From Sphingomonas sp. (lineage in GTDB: Bacteria; Pseudomonadota; Alphaproteobacteria; Sphingomonadales; Sphingomonadaceae): DNA of 6,118 bases. The DNA lies in contig JASLBO010000003.1 in the NCBI GenBank assembly GCA_030146605.1, positions 1 through 6,118 on the forward strand, given 5' to 3'. The notes beneath the pieces are model-generated. The model saw only the letters and a program-made list of their open reading frames with translations. It was not told the DNA's origin and did not search any database. A program made the translations under genes and the position numbers. Position 1 is the first letter of the stretch. The number at the start of each line of letters is the position of its first letter. Of this stretch, positions 1-5,039 are shown one piece after another.

Positions 1-593
1 CCACCGACACGGCGACCGCGGGCAAATTCTCGCAGCTCGAGTTCCTCAACAACACGATCTCGGCAGCGACGGTGACGAACAACACCAACCTGCAGCTGAC
101 CAATCTCAGCTACGCCAATTGGTGGCGCGGCGATTCGACCACGGGCGCCAAGCGGATCACCACTTCGGTATTCGGCTATCAGACCGTGCTGAGCGACATG
201 CCGAAGACGGGCACCCAGGCCTATACGTCGACCGTCGTCGGACGGCTCGTCGGCGTCGAGGCCGGCGCCACCCAGATCGCGCGCCTCGGCGGTACCGTCA
301 CGGTGTCGGTCAATTTCTCGACCGGTCTCGTCGATCTCACCTTCAACCTGAACCGCACGCCTGAGGGCGGCGGCGCGACGGTCCCTTATGGCACCTTCAC
401 CGCGCAGGGCGGGATTTCGGCCGGCCAGAACCAGTTCCAGGGCAGCTTCGCGGGCAACCTGACGCTGTCGGGCACGCTCACCGGCAGCTTCTTCGGCTCG
501 CAGGCGAAGGAAGTCGGCATCGCCTTCGCGGCATCGGGCACGGTCGGCGGGGGCAATCAGCGCCTCGTCGGCGTGGTCGTCGGCAAGAAGTAA
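1..593 (+). CDS. Transferrin-binding-protein-like (TbpB beta-barrel) surface protein, C-terminal part; 5' end outside window
   Basis: The reading frame is open from base 3 and enters from the left edge, so the GTG at 72 is an internal codon rather than a start. 196 residues are visible, ending in TAA at 591-593. The text is rich in Gly, Thr and Ser with alternating hydrophobic residues, as expected of beta strands. It carries wording typical of the C-terminal barrel of TbpB/factor-H-binding-like lipoproteins: 'FGYQT', 'PKTGTQAYTSTVVG', 'GTVTVSVNFSTG', then 'LTGSFFGSQAKEVGIAFAASG' split around the GSFFG and KEVG elements, and a terminal 'GVVVGKK'. In this family the 'GxFxGxxAxEVGG' segment is the usual hallmark. 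Known members are surface-exposed lipoproteins; ligands of the alphaproteobacterial versions are mostly unknown, so iron or transferrin binding should not be assumed. The signal peptide or lipobox would lie outside the window. A strong terminator follows 25 bases after the stop. Confidence 0.72.
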   Translation, partial: TDTATAGKFSQLEFLNNTISAATVTNNTNLQLTNLSYANWWRGDSTTGAKRITTSVFGYQTVLSDMPKTGTQAYTSTVVGRLVGVEAGATQIARLGGTVTVSVNFSTGLVDLTFNLNRTPEGGGATVPYGTFTAQGGISAGQNQFQGSFAGNLTLSGTLTGSFFGSQAKEVGIAFAASGTVGGGNQRLVGVVVGKK

Positions 594-618
594 CGCCCGC
601 CTGCACGAAACAATGGAA

Positions 619-647
619 GGGGCTCCGGGAAACCGGAGCCCCTTTTT
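619..647 (+). terminator. Rho-independent terminator after the TbpB-like gene
   Basis: A perfect 10-bp stem (GGGGCTCCGG at 619-628, CCGGAGCCCC at 633-642) closes a GAAA tetraloop of the GNRA type and is followed directly by five T (643-647). It lies 25 bases after the TAA of the upstream gene and 8 bases before the pth stop codon on the other strand. It therefore separates two convergent genes. Read on the minus strand, the stem is followed by TTCC rather than a T run, so it should stop plus-strand transcription better than minus-strand. Confidence 0.93.
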
Positions 648-655
648 CGTTGCGT

Positions 656-1225
656 TCAGTCCTGCAGGCGGAGCGCTACCTCGCTCATGAAGCGGGCATC
701 GTTGCCGCTGGCCAGCCACGGCGCCTCCGCCGCGATCGCGCCGAGCATGTCGGTGAGCGGCTCGATCTCGGCCTTGGCGTAATTGCCCAGCACATAGCCG
801 GTTACGCGGTCCTTGTGCCCGGGATGGCCGATGCCGATCCGCACGCGGCGGAAATCGGGCCCCAGATGCGCGTCGGCCGAGCGCAGTCCGTTATGCCCGG
901 CAGTGCCGCCGCCCAGCTTCACCTTGACCTTGAACGGCACAAGGTCGAGCTCGTCGTGGAAGACGGTGACGTCGGCGGGGGCGAGCTTGTAGAAGTCCAT
1001 CGCCGCGCGCACCGCGCGGCCGCTCTCGTTCATGAAGGTGCCGGGCTTGAGCAGGATCACCTTGTCGGGGCCGATCCGCCCTTCCTGCGTCCAGCCCTGG
1101 AACTGCTTCTTCGGGGCGGAGAAACCGTGCACTTCCGCGATGGCGTCGACCGCCATGAAGCCGACATTGTGCCGGTGCATCGCATATTGCGGCCCCGGAT
1201 TGCCGAGACCTACCCAGAGCTGCAT
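656..1225 (-). CDS. pth: Peptidyl-tRNA hydrolase
   Basis: A 189-residue protein, the normal length for bacterial Pth (E. coli about 194). The enzyme cleaves the ester bond in peptidyl-tRNA released from stalled ribosomes, freeing tRNA for reuse; it is cytosolic and usually essential. Active-site residues are all visible: N9 in LGNPG, catalytic H19 in HRHNVGF, N66 in GTFMNESG, D91 in HDELDL, and N112 in GTAGHNGLRS (E. coli N10, H20, N68, D93, N114). The usual Thr two residues before the catalytic His is His here. The start was placed at 1223-1225 because MQLWVGLGNPG matches the family N-terminus. An upstream in-frame ATG at 1256-1258 would add 11 residues encoded by the terminator stem and is rejected. 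The only Shine-Dalgarno candidate is a GGGG about 7 bases upstream. It follows rplY, a common gene pair, but a terminator stands between them. Confidence 0.97.
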   Translation of the reverse strand: MQLWVGLGNPGPQYAMHRHNVGFMAVDAIAEVHGFSAPKKQFQGWTQEGRIGPDKVILLKPGTFMNESGRAVRAAMDFYKLAPADVTVFHDELDLVPFKVKVKLGGGTAGHNGLRSADAHLGPDFRRVRIGIGHPGHKDRVTGYVLGNYAKAEIEPLTDMLGAIAAEAPWLASGNDARFMSEVALRLQD

Positions 1226-1236
1226 GCGTAAACCCC

Positions 1237-1279
1237 AAAAACAAAATCGCCCCCGCACCTAGGATGCGGAGGCGATTTT
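1237..1279 (-). terminator. Terminator hairpin between rplY and pth
   Basis: Two 15-base arms (1265-1279 and 1243-1257) are complementary around a 7-base loop (1258-1264). On the minus strand the single non-Watson-Crick position (bases 1270/1252) is a G-U wobble, so the RNA stem is fully paired, and a T-rich tract TTTTGTTTTT follows (1246 down to 1237). On the plus strand the same position is a C-A mismatch. This asymmetry indicates selection for termination of the minus-strand rplY transcript, 27 bases after its stop codon. The arms also contain A and T runs on both sides, so weaker function in the opposite direction is possible. Confidence 0.85.
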
Positions 1280-1305
1280 TTCACCCAGGAAGTTCGGTGC
1301 GGCGA

Positions 1306-1917
1306 TTACTCGCTTGCAGCCTCGCCTTCGGCGCCGTCGCTCTCGCCTTCGCTCGACTTGAGCGCCGACGGTGCGACGATCGTCGCGATGGTGAAGTCGC
1401 GGTCGGTGATCGCCGAGGTCGCGCCCTTGGGAAGCGTGACTGCCGAGATGTGGATCGAATCGCCGACTTCGACGCCCTTGAGCGAGATCTCGATCTGATC
1501 GGGGATCTCGGACGCGTCGACGACGAGCTCGAGCTCGTGACGGACGATATTGAGCACGCCGCCGCGCTTGATACCGGCCGATTCTTCCTCGTCGATGAAC
1601 ACGATCGGCACGTTGACGTGCACGCTGGCATGCTCGGAGATGCGCAGGAAATCGACATGGACCGGGCGGTCGGTGACGACGTCGAAGGTAACGTCCTTGG
1701 GCAAGGTGCGCTCGCCATTGACCATGACGACCGAGTTCATGAAGTGCCCGGTGTGGAGCAGCTTCATCAGCTCGCGTTCGCTGACATGGATGCCAACGGG
1801 GTCTGCCTTGCTGCCGTAGATAACGGCGGGGACGCGGCCTTCACGACGAAGCGCCCGGGAGGCTCCCTTGCCAACCCGGTCGCGCGTCTCGGCCGACAGC
1901 GTAAGCGATTCGCTCAT
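1306..1917 (-). CDS. rplY: 50S ribosomal protein L25 / general stress protein CTC
   Basis: A 203-residue protein of the long L25/TL5/CTC type. The N-terminal domain (about residues 5-95) binds 5S rRNA in the central protuberance of the 50S subunit and contains the family signature [20 protein letters not shown] at residues 16-35. The C-terminal beta domain (about 96-185) includes the hydrophobic '[12 protein letters not shown]' and '[14 protein letters not shown]' segments. A low-complexity acidic Ser/Glu/Gly tail closes the protein, as is common in alphaproteobacterial members. The start at 1915-1917 gives the family N-terminus [12 protein letters not shown]. The frame runs open 36 codons further upstream, but that extension shows no L25 similarity and overlaps the putative promoter and leader. 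A GGAA Shine-Dalgarno candidate lies about 8 bases before the ATG. pth follows in the same direction. Confidence 0.96.
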   Translation of the reverse strand: MSESLTLSAETRDRVGKGASRALRREGRVPAVIYGSKADPVGIHVSERELMKLLHTGHFMNSVVMVNGERTLPKDVTFDVVTDRPVHVDFLRISEHASVHVNVPIVFIDEEESAGIKRGGVLNIVRHELELVVDASEIPDQIEISLKGVEVGDSIHISAVTLPKGATSAITDRDFTIATIVAPSALKSSEGESDGAEGEAASE

Positions 1918-1953
1918 GTGTCGTTCCAATGCGCTAAAGTGTTTCAGTTCATG

Positions 1954-1985
1954 CCGGGCAAGCCTCCAGGGATGACCCTGCCCGG
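1954..1985 (-). other. Two-tier hairpin in the rplY leader
   Basis: On the minus strand an outer stem CCGGG/CCCGG (1985-1981 with 1958-1954) stacks directly on an inner stem CAGGG/CCCTG (1980-1976 with 1971-1967). The inner stem has a TCAT loop, and an 8-base bulge sits on the 3' side. The overlapping palindrome TGCCCGGGCA at 1979-1988 could form an alternative fold. The structure lies 37 bases before the rplY ATG, downstream of the candidate promoter. Autogenous control of rplY is known in enterobacteria, but no common motif was established here, so a regulatory role is only inferred. Confidence 0.4.
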
Positions 1986-1996
1986 GCAAGCGCGCG

Positions 1997-2025
1997 CCTC
2001 TAGCCGAAAGGGGGGAGAAGTGCAA
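1997..2025 (-). promoter_or_regulatory. Candidate promoter of rplY
   Basis: On the minus strand TTGCAC (2025-2020) and TAGAGG (2002-1997) are separated by exactly 17 bases, matching the housekeeping-sigma spacing with about three of six consensus bases in each box. A start near 1990 would give a leader of roughly 70 bases that begins just before the folded element. This is the best-placed candidate in the 146 bases between the SRPBCC stop and the rplY start, but the match is moderate. Confidence 0.4.
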
Positions 2026-2063
2026 CCGGCTCCATCATCCCCCGGAACGGGGAGGAGCTTTGG

Positions 2064-2543
2064 CTACACCAGCTCGGGCAGCAGCTCGTCGAGCTTGTCG
2101 AGGCTCTGGCTCCAGCCTTCCTTCATCCCCGACAGCGCCGGGAGCATCGCATCGCTGACCTGGGTGACGGCCGTCGTCATATGCAGCGTCGTGCCGCCGC
2201 CGGGCGCGTCCTCGAACACCAGGGTGTCGATATGCTCGATCCCCCAGCTTCCGTCCGCTTCCCGAAAGGCACGCAGCACGAAGCGGAGGCGGTTCGGACG
2301 GTCGATTTCGAGATATTCGCCATAGACCGGATTGGTGCCGAACGGATCGGGGCCGCGCATGTCGATGCGGATCTTGCCCCCCGGCCGCGCATCGGTCTCG
2401 CAGACCGGCGCATCGAATTCGCGCGGGCCCCACCAGCGCGCGAGATGCTCGGCCCTGGTGAAACAGTCGAACACCAGTTCGCGCGGCGCCGCGAAGGTGC
2501 GGACGATCGTCATCTCATGGCCGACACCCAATTCGGTCGTCAT
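2064..2543 (-). CDS. SRPBCC / AHSA1-like (START-fold) protein paired with an ArsR regulator
   Basis: A 159-residue single-domain protein of the SRPBCC superfamily, Activator-of-Hsp90-ATPase-homologue-1-like branch. Diagnostic text: 'RTFAAPRELVFDCFTRAEHLARWWGP' across about residues 15-40 (first strand, helix, and the WWGP turn), 'RPGGKIRIDMRGPD', the Y-G-E-Y-L-E-I strand, 'THMTT'-like strand wording near residue 125, and the closing amphipathic helix 'GMKEGWSQSLDKLDELL' that lids the hydrophobic pocket. These proteins form a helix-grip cavity for small hydrophobic ligands; bacterial members usually have no assigned substrate, and a true Hsp90 role is unlikely. The ATG overlaps the stop of the ArsR gene by 4 bases (ATGA). 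A purine-rich GGAGAGGA just upstream supplies the ribosome site, so translation is probably coupled. The pair was probably built as one transcription unit. Confidence 0.87.
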   Translation of the reverse strand: MTTELGVGHEMTIVRTFAAPRELVFDCFTRAEHLARWWGPREFDAPVCETDARPGGKIRIDMRGPDPFGTNPVYGEYLEIDRPNRLRFVLRAFREADGSWGIEHIDTLVFEDAPGGGTTLHMTTAVTQVSDAMLPALSGMKEGWSQSLDKLDELLPELV

Positions 2544-2878
2544 TCTTCCTCTCCTTTTTGCTGCAGTTCATCGAGATACGCATCGAGATCGTCGAACCTG
2601 GCTTCCCAGAAGCGGCGATAGGCATGGAGCCAGTCGCTCGCCGCGTGGAGCGCCGCCGCCTCGAGCTTGGCCGGGCGCTGCTGCGCCGCGCGGCCGCGCG
2701 AGATCAGCCCGGCGCGCTCGAGTACCTTGAGGTGCTTGGTCACCGCCGGCCCGCTCATCGCGAAGGGCCGGGCGAGTTCGCCGACCGACGTCTCTCCCTG
2801 CGCGAGGCGGGCGAGGATCGCACGCCGGGTCGGGTCGGCGAGTGCGGCGAAGGTGGCGCTCAGCGGGTCGGATTGCAT
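2540..2878 (-). CDS. ArsR/SmtB-type winged-helix repressor
   Basis: A 112-residue DNA-binding protein, normal family length. The start 'DPLSATFAALADPTRRAILARLAQGE' covers the first two helices. 'TSVGELARPFAMSGPAVTKHLKVLERAGLISRGR' (about residues 30-63) is the helix-turn-helix with recognition helix SGPAVTKHLKVLE, followed by the short wing. The Trp- and Phe-rich helix near residues 80-100 is typical of the subgroup that travels with SRPBCC/AHSA1 genes. No cysteine is present anywhere and the metal-site ELCVCDL box is absent, so it is not a classic arsenic or zinc sensor; its inducer is unknown. GGAGG lies 4 bases before the ATG, inside a palindrome that is probably its own operator. It overlaps the SRPBCC gene downstream by 4 bases. 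Negative autoregulation is the likely mode. Confidence 0.92.
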   Translation of the reverse strand: MQSDPLSATFAALADPTRRAILARLAQGETSVGELARPFAMSGPAVTKHLKVLERAGLISRGRAAQQRPAKLEAAALHAASDWLHAYRRFWEARFDDLDAYLDELQQKGEEE

Positions 2879-2879
2879 A

Positions 2880-2909
2880 TAACCTCCGGGTTAAATAACC
2901 TGTCGGTTA
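2880..2909 (-). promoter_or_regulatory. Twin palindromic operator upstream of the ArsR gene
   Basis: Two identical half-site arrangements TAACC-N4-GGTTA occur in tandem at 2880-2893 and 2896-2909, 16 bases centre to centre. The inner halves also form GGTTA-AA-TAACC (2889-2900). The first palindrome covers the GGAGG ribosome site (2887-2883) and ends one base before the ATG. An AT-rich symmetric block here contrasts sharply with the GC-rich surroundings. ArsR-family dimers bind imperfect inverted repeats at their own promoters, so autorepression is the natural reading. Which protein binds is inferred. Confidence 0.7.
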
Positions 2910-2921
2910 AATTGACTGCGG

Positions 2922-2927
2922 TGTCAA
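2922..2927 (-). promoter_or_regulatory. Perfect TTGACA -35 box for the ArsR-SRPBCC unit
   Basis: TTGACA is read on the minus strand 44 bases before the ATG. It forms part of a further inverted repeat, TTGAC-N6-GTCAA (2912-2927). No good -10 hexamer occurs at 16-18 bases; the corresponding region falls inside the outer operator palindrome (2896-2909). Only the -35 is claimed with any confidence. Confidence 0.45.
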
Positions 2928-2952
2928 GCGCGCGCCGGGGGACGACGGGAGC

Positions 2953-3837
2953 CTAGTAGTTCACCCGCTCCGCCTTGAGCCCGCGCCTGGCCAGCTCGGC
3001 CTGCACTCCGGCATTGCCGGCGAGGTGCCCTGCGCCGACCGCGACGAACACCGTCCCCGGCGCCTTCATCCGCGCCGCCAGCCACTCCGCCCATTTGGCA
3101 TTGCGTTGGGCGAGCAGCGCATCGGCCAGCTCGGGCGCACGGGCGAGATCCTCGTTCATCAGCCGCGCGAGGCCGTCGGCATCGCCCGCGCGCCACGCCG
3201 CGACCATCCGCTCGATCGTCGCGCCCGCCTTGGGCAAGTCATCCAGCGTGTCGATCAGCAGCGCGCGCTGTGCCGGCAGCGGCAGCCGGTCGAAATAGCC
3301 GAGCTGCTCGCGCGCAGTCTCGAGCCCCGCGATCTTCTTGCCCGCCCCCTGCGCCGCCGCGGTCAGCACCGCCTCGGCGCCGTGCTTCTCGTCATAGCCC
3401 AGCCGGCGCAACGGGGCGGCCGACAGCATCGTCGCCGCAAGCCACGGCTCGGCGCGGTCGAGCGCCTCGGGGGGGAGGCCCATCCCGGGCAGCGCCGCCC
3501 GGAACTTCGCGGCTTCGGCCGGGGGCAACTGGTCCGGCAGAGCGGGGCCGCCCGGGGTCATGCCGAGCTCGCTCACCAGTGCCTGCATCTCGGCCTCGGG
3601 GGGCATCACCAGTTCGAGCACCAGCTCGTTGCTGGCGTCGAACGCGGTCTTCACGCCCTCGTCGAACCAGCCGAGCCCGGGCTTGAGCATGTGGACGGTG
3701 CCGAACAGATAGATTGTCGTGTCGGCGTCCTTGACTACCCACAGGGCCGGATCGGCATCGTTGCCGCTGTCGGCAGTCCCGGGCGCGCCGCACCCTGCCA
3801 GCGCCAGCAGCGCCAGTCCCGTCCATATCTTCCACAT
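2953..3837 (-). CDS. GumN/TraB-family lipoprotein
   Basis: A 294-residue protein of the TraB/PrgY/GumN family. Residues 1-15 form a short lipoprotein signal peptide ending in the lipobox L-A-G-C with Cys16, the only cysteine seen near the N-terminus, so it is probably a lipid-anchored envelope protein. Family hallmarks follow in order: W33 and '[19 protein letters not shown]' (residues 40-58, with GTVH and H49), '[10 protein letters not shown]' with the conserved Glu near 75, '[16 protein letters not shown]' mid-protein, and the C-terminal '[15 protein letters not shown]' with H271. The His/Glu pattern resembles the metal-dependent protease proposed for TraB-type proteins; a biochemical role in bacteria is not established. 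The start is fixed because an in-frame TGA lies at 3858-3856, only 18 bases upstream, and 3837 is the sole ATG between. No Shine-Dalgarno is visible. It diverges from glyQ. No terminator is apparent between it and the ArsR gene. Confidence 0.9.
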   Translation of the reverse strand: MWKIWTGLALLALAGCGAPGTADSGNDADPALWVVKDADTTIYLFGTVHMLKPGLGWFDEGVKTAFDASNELVLELVMPPEAEMQALVSELGMTPGGPALPDQLPPAEAAKFRAALPGMGLPPEALDRAEPWLAATMLSAAPLRRLGYDEKHGAEAVLTAAAQGAGKKIAGLETAREQLGYFDRLPLPAQRALLIDTLDDLPKAGATIERMVAAWRAGDADGLARLMNEDLARAPELADALLAQRNAKWAEWLAARMKAPGTVFVAVGAGHLAGNAGVQAELARRGLKAERVNY

Positions 3838-3904
3838 CGCGCGACAGGAGCGCGATCACTGCCGCCTTGTCAATCTGGCCCTGCCGCGCCAAAGCACCGC
3901 GCAT
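3838..3904. promoter_or_regulatory. Divergent promoter region gumN / glyQ
   Basis: Only 67 bases separate the two start codons. TTGTCAA at 3867-3873 serves both directions: TTGACA (3873-3868) on the minus strand toward gumN, and TTGTCA (3867-3872) on the plus strand toward glyQ. At 17 bases the plus-strand -10 position (3890-3895, CAAAGC) and the minus-strand one (3850-3845, CTCCTG) are both poor. A start 6-8 bases past the plus -10 would fall at the glyQ ATG. The -35 elements are clear; the -10 elements are uncertain. Confidence 0.4.
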
Positions 3905-4801
3905 ATGTCCGAACCTCTCAGCTTCCAGCGGATGATCCTGAAGCTCCACGATTACTGGAGCGAGCGCGGCTGCGTGATCCTCCAGCCTTATGACATGCGC
4001 ATGGGGGCGGGGACCTTTCACCCGGCGACCACGCTCAAGGCGCTCGGCCCCGATCCGTGGAACGCCGCCTTCGTCCAGCCCTGCCGCCGCCCGACGGACG
4101 GCCGCTATGGCGAGAACCCCAACCGGCTCCAGCATTATTACCAATATCAGGTGATCCTCAAGCCGAGCCCGCCCGATCTGCAGGAGCTGTATCTCGGCAG
4201 CCTGGCGGCGATCGGCGTCGACTTCACCCGCCACGACATCCGCTTCGTCGAGGACGATTGGGAATCGCCGACGCTCGGCGCCTGGGGGCTGGGCTGGGAA
4301 GTCTGGTGCGACGGGATGGAAGTGACGCAGTTCACCTATTTCCAGCAGATGGGCGGGTTCGACTGCAAGCCGGTGGCGGGCGAGCTGACCTACGGGCTGG
4401 AGCGGCTGGCGATGTACATTCAAGGCGTCGACAACGTCTACGATCTCGATTTCAACGGCCGCGGCGTGAGCTATGGCGACGTGTTTCTCGAGAACGAGAA
4501 GCAGATGTCGAAGTGGAATTTCGAAGTCGCCGACACCGACACCCTGTTCGACCAGTTCCGCAAGGCCGCGGCCGAATGCGAGAACTGCCTCGCGGCCGGC
4601 CTGCCGATCCCGGCCTATGAGCAGGCGATCGAGGCGAGCCACATCTTCAACCTGTTGAACGCCCGCGGCGTGATCTCGGTCGCCGAGCGTCAGGCCTATA
4701 TCGGCCGGGTGCGCGATCTCGCGAAGGGCAGCTGCGCGGCGTGGATGGAGAAGAACGCCGAGGGCTGGAAAGCCCGTTTTCCGAACTGGAGCGCGGCGTG
4801 A
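3905..4801 (+). CDS. glyQ: Glycyl-tRNA synthetase alpha subunit
   Basis: A 298-residue protein, near the usual length (E. coli 303). With GlyS it forms the alpha2beta2 enzyme that attaches glycine to tRNA-Gly; the alpha chain holds the class II catalytic core that makes glycyl-adenylate. Strongly conserved blocks are all present: '[23 protein letters not shown]' (22-44), the motif 2 region '[30 protein letters not shown]' (58-87), '[38 protein letters not shown]' (114-151) carrying the glycine-site residues, and motif 3 '[22 protein letters not shown]' (160-181). The frame is open upstream to before 3719, but family similarity begins at MSEPLSFQ, fixing the ATG at 3905-3907. No Shine-Dalgarno is visible in the 20 bases before it. 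glyS follows in the same direction after a 238-base gap, unusually wide for this pair. Confidence 0.98.
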   Translation: MSEPLSFQRMILKLHDYWSERGCVILQPYDMRMGAGTFHPATTLKALGPDPWNAAFVQPCRRPTDGRYGENPNRLQHYYQYQVILKPSPPDLQELYLGSLAAIGVDFTRHDIRFVEDDWESPTLGAWGLGWEVWCDGMEVTQFTYFQQMGGFDCKPVAGELTYGLERLAMYIQGVDNVYDLDFNGRGVSYGDVFLENEKQMSKWNFEVADTDTLFDQFRKAAAECENCLAAGLPIPAYEQAIEASHIFNLLNARGVISVAERQAYIGRVRDLAKGSCAAWMEKNAEGWKARFPNWSAA

Positions 4802-4814
4802 ATCTCATGTTCGT

Positions 4815-5027
4815 GCGAAGCCGCGAAGGCGCGAAGAGTTTGGTTCGCGCAGAGGCGCAGAGGACGCAGAGGAGCGTTTCCCGAAGCCACCCGCGAAGCG
4901 GCCTCAATCCGGTGCCGGCAAATATAAGGTCTCGCTGGCGCGGGACGATGCAGCACGGACAGGCTCTGCGTCCTCTGCGCCTCTGCGCGCAGAAACCTTC
5001 TTCCCTTCGCGCCTTCGCGCCTTCGCG
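4815..5027. repeat. Long imperfect inverted repeat in the glyQ-glyS gap
   Basis: Inner arms 4847-4871 and 4964-4988 are exact 25-base reverse complements. Outer arms 4815-4836 and 5005-5026 match at 21 of 22 positions. The arms are built from short tandem words: CGCAGAGG three times on the left (4848, 4856, 4865) and CTTCGCGC/T three times on the right (5005, 5013, 5021). The 92-base centre (4872-4963) contains two small palindromes, CCGC-GAA-GCGG (4891-4901) and CCGG-TG-CCGG (4909-4918). This kind of CGCAGAGG/CGCGAAGG repeat recurs in intergenic DNA of many unrelated bacteria, and frames across it give spurious Arg/Leu/Cys-rich peptides. No transposase or coding sequence is supported. It resembles a non-autonomous mobile or REP-like element. 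It ends 12 bases before the glyS ATG, so the glyQS transcript should fold into a large stem-loop here. Confidence 0.85.
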
Positions 5028-5039
5028 TGAAAAGACATT

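Noticed and set aside
72..74. GTG at 72 as start of the first gene
   Set aside because: The frame continues open to the left edge with the same strand-like composition, so the codon is internal Val.
1226..1258. Upstream ATG extending Pth by 11 residues
   Set aside because: The extra residues would be encoded by the terminator hairpin and lack any similarity; MQLWVGLGNPG is the family N-terminus.
1523..1538. Perfect 16-base palindrome ACGAGCTCGAGCTCGT
   Set aside because: It lies within rplY and results from alternating Glu-Leu-Glu-Leu codons; no sign of selection beyond coding.
1918..2025. 36-residue N-terminal extension of L25
   Set aside because: It has no L25 similarity and runs over the promoter and leader hairpin; the ATG at 1917 has a ribosome-site candidate and the family N-terminus.
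2040..2052. Small hairpin CCCCG-GAA-CGGGG after the SRPBCC stop as a terminator
   Set aside because: Only 5 bp with no T run on the minus strand; too weak to call.
2889..2912. Possible CtrA box from two TTAA words before the ArsR gene
   Set aside because: The TTAA words are 12 bases apart rather than 7, and are fully explained by the repeated GGTTAAAT units of the twin palindrome.
2928..2952. Terminator after gumN
   Set aside because: The short GC-rich interval has no convincing stem and no T run on the minus strand; read-through into the ArsR unit cannot be excluded.
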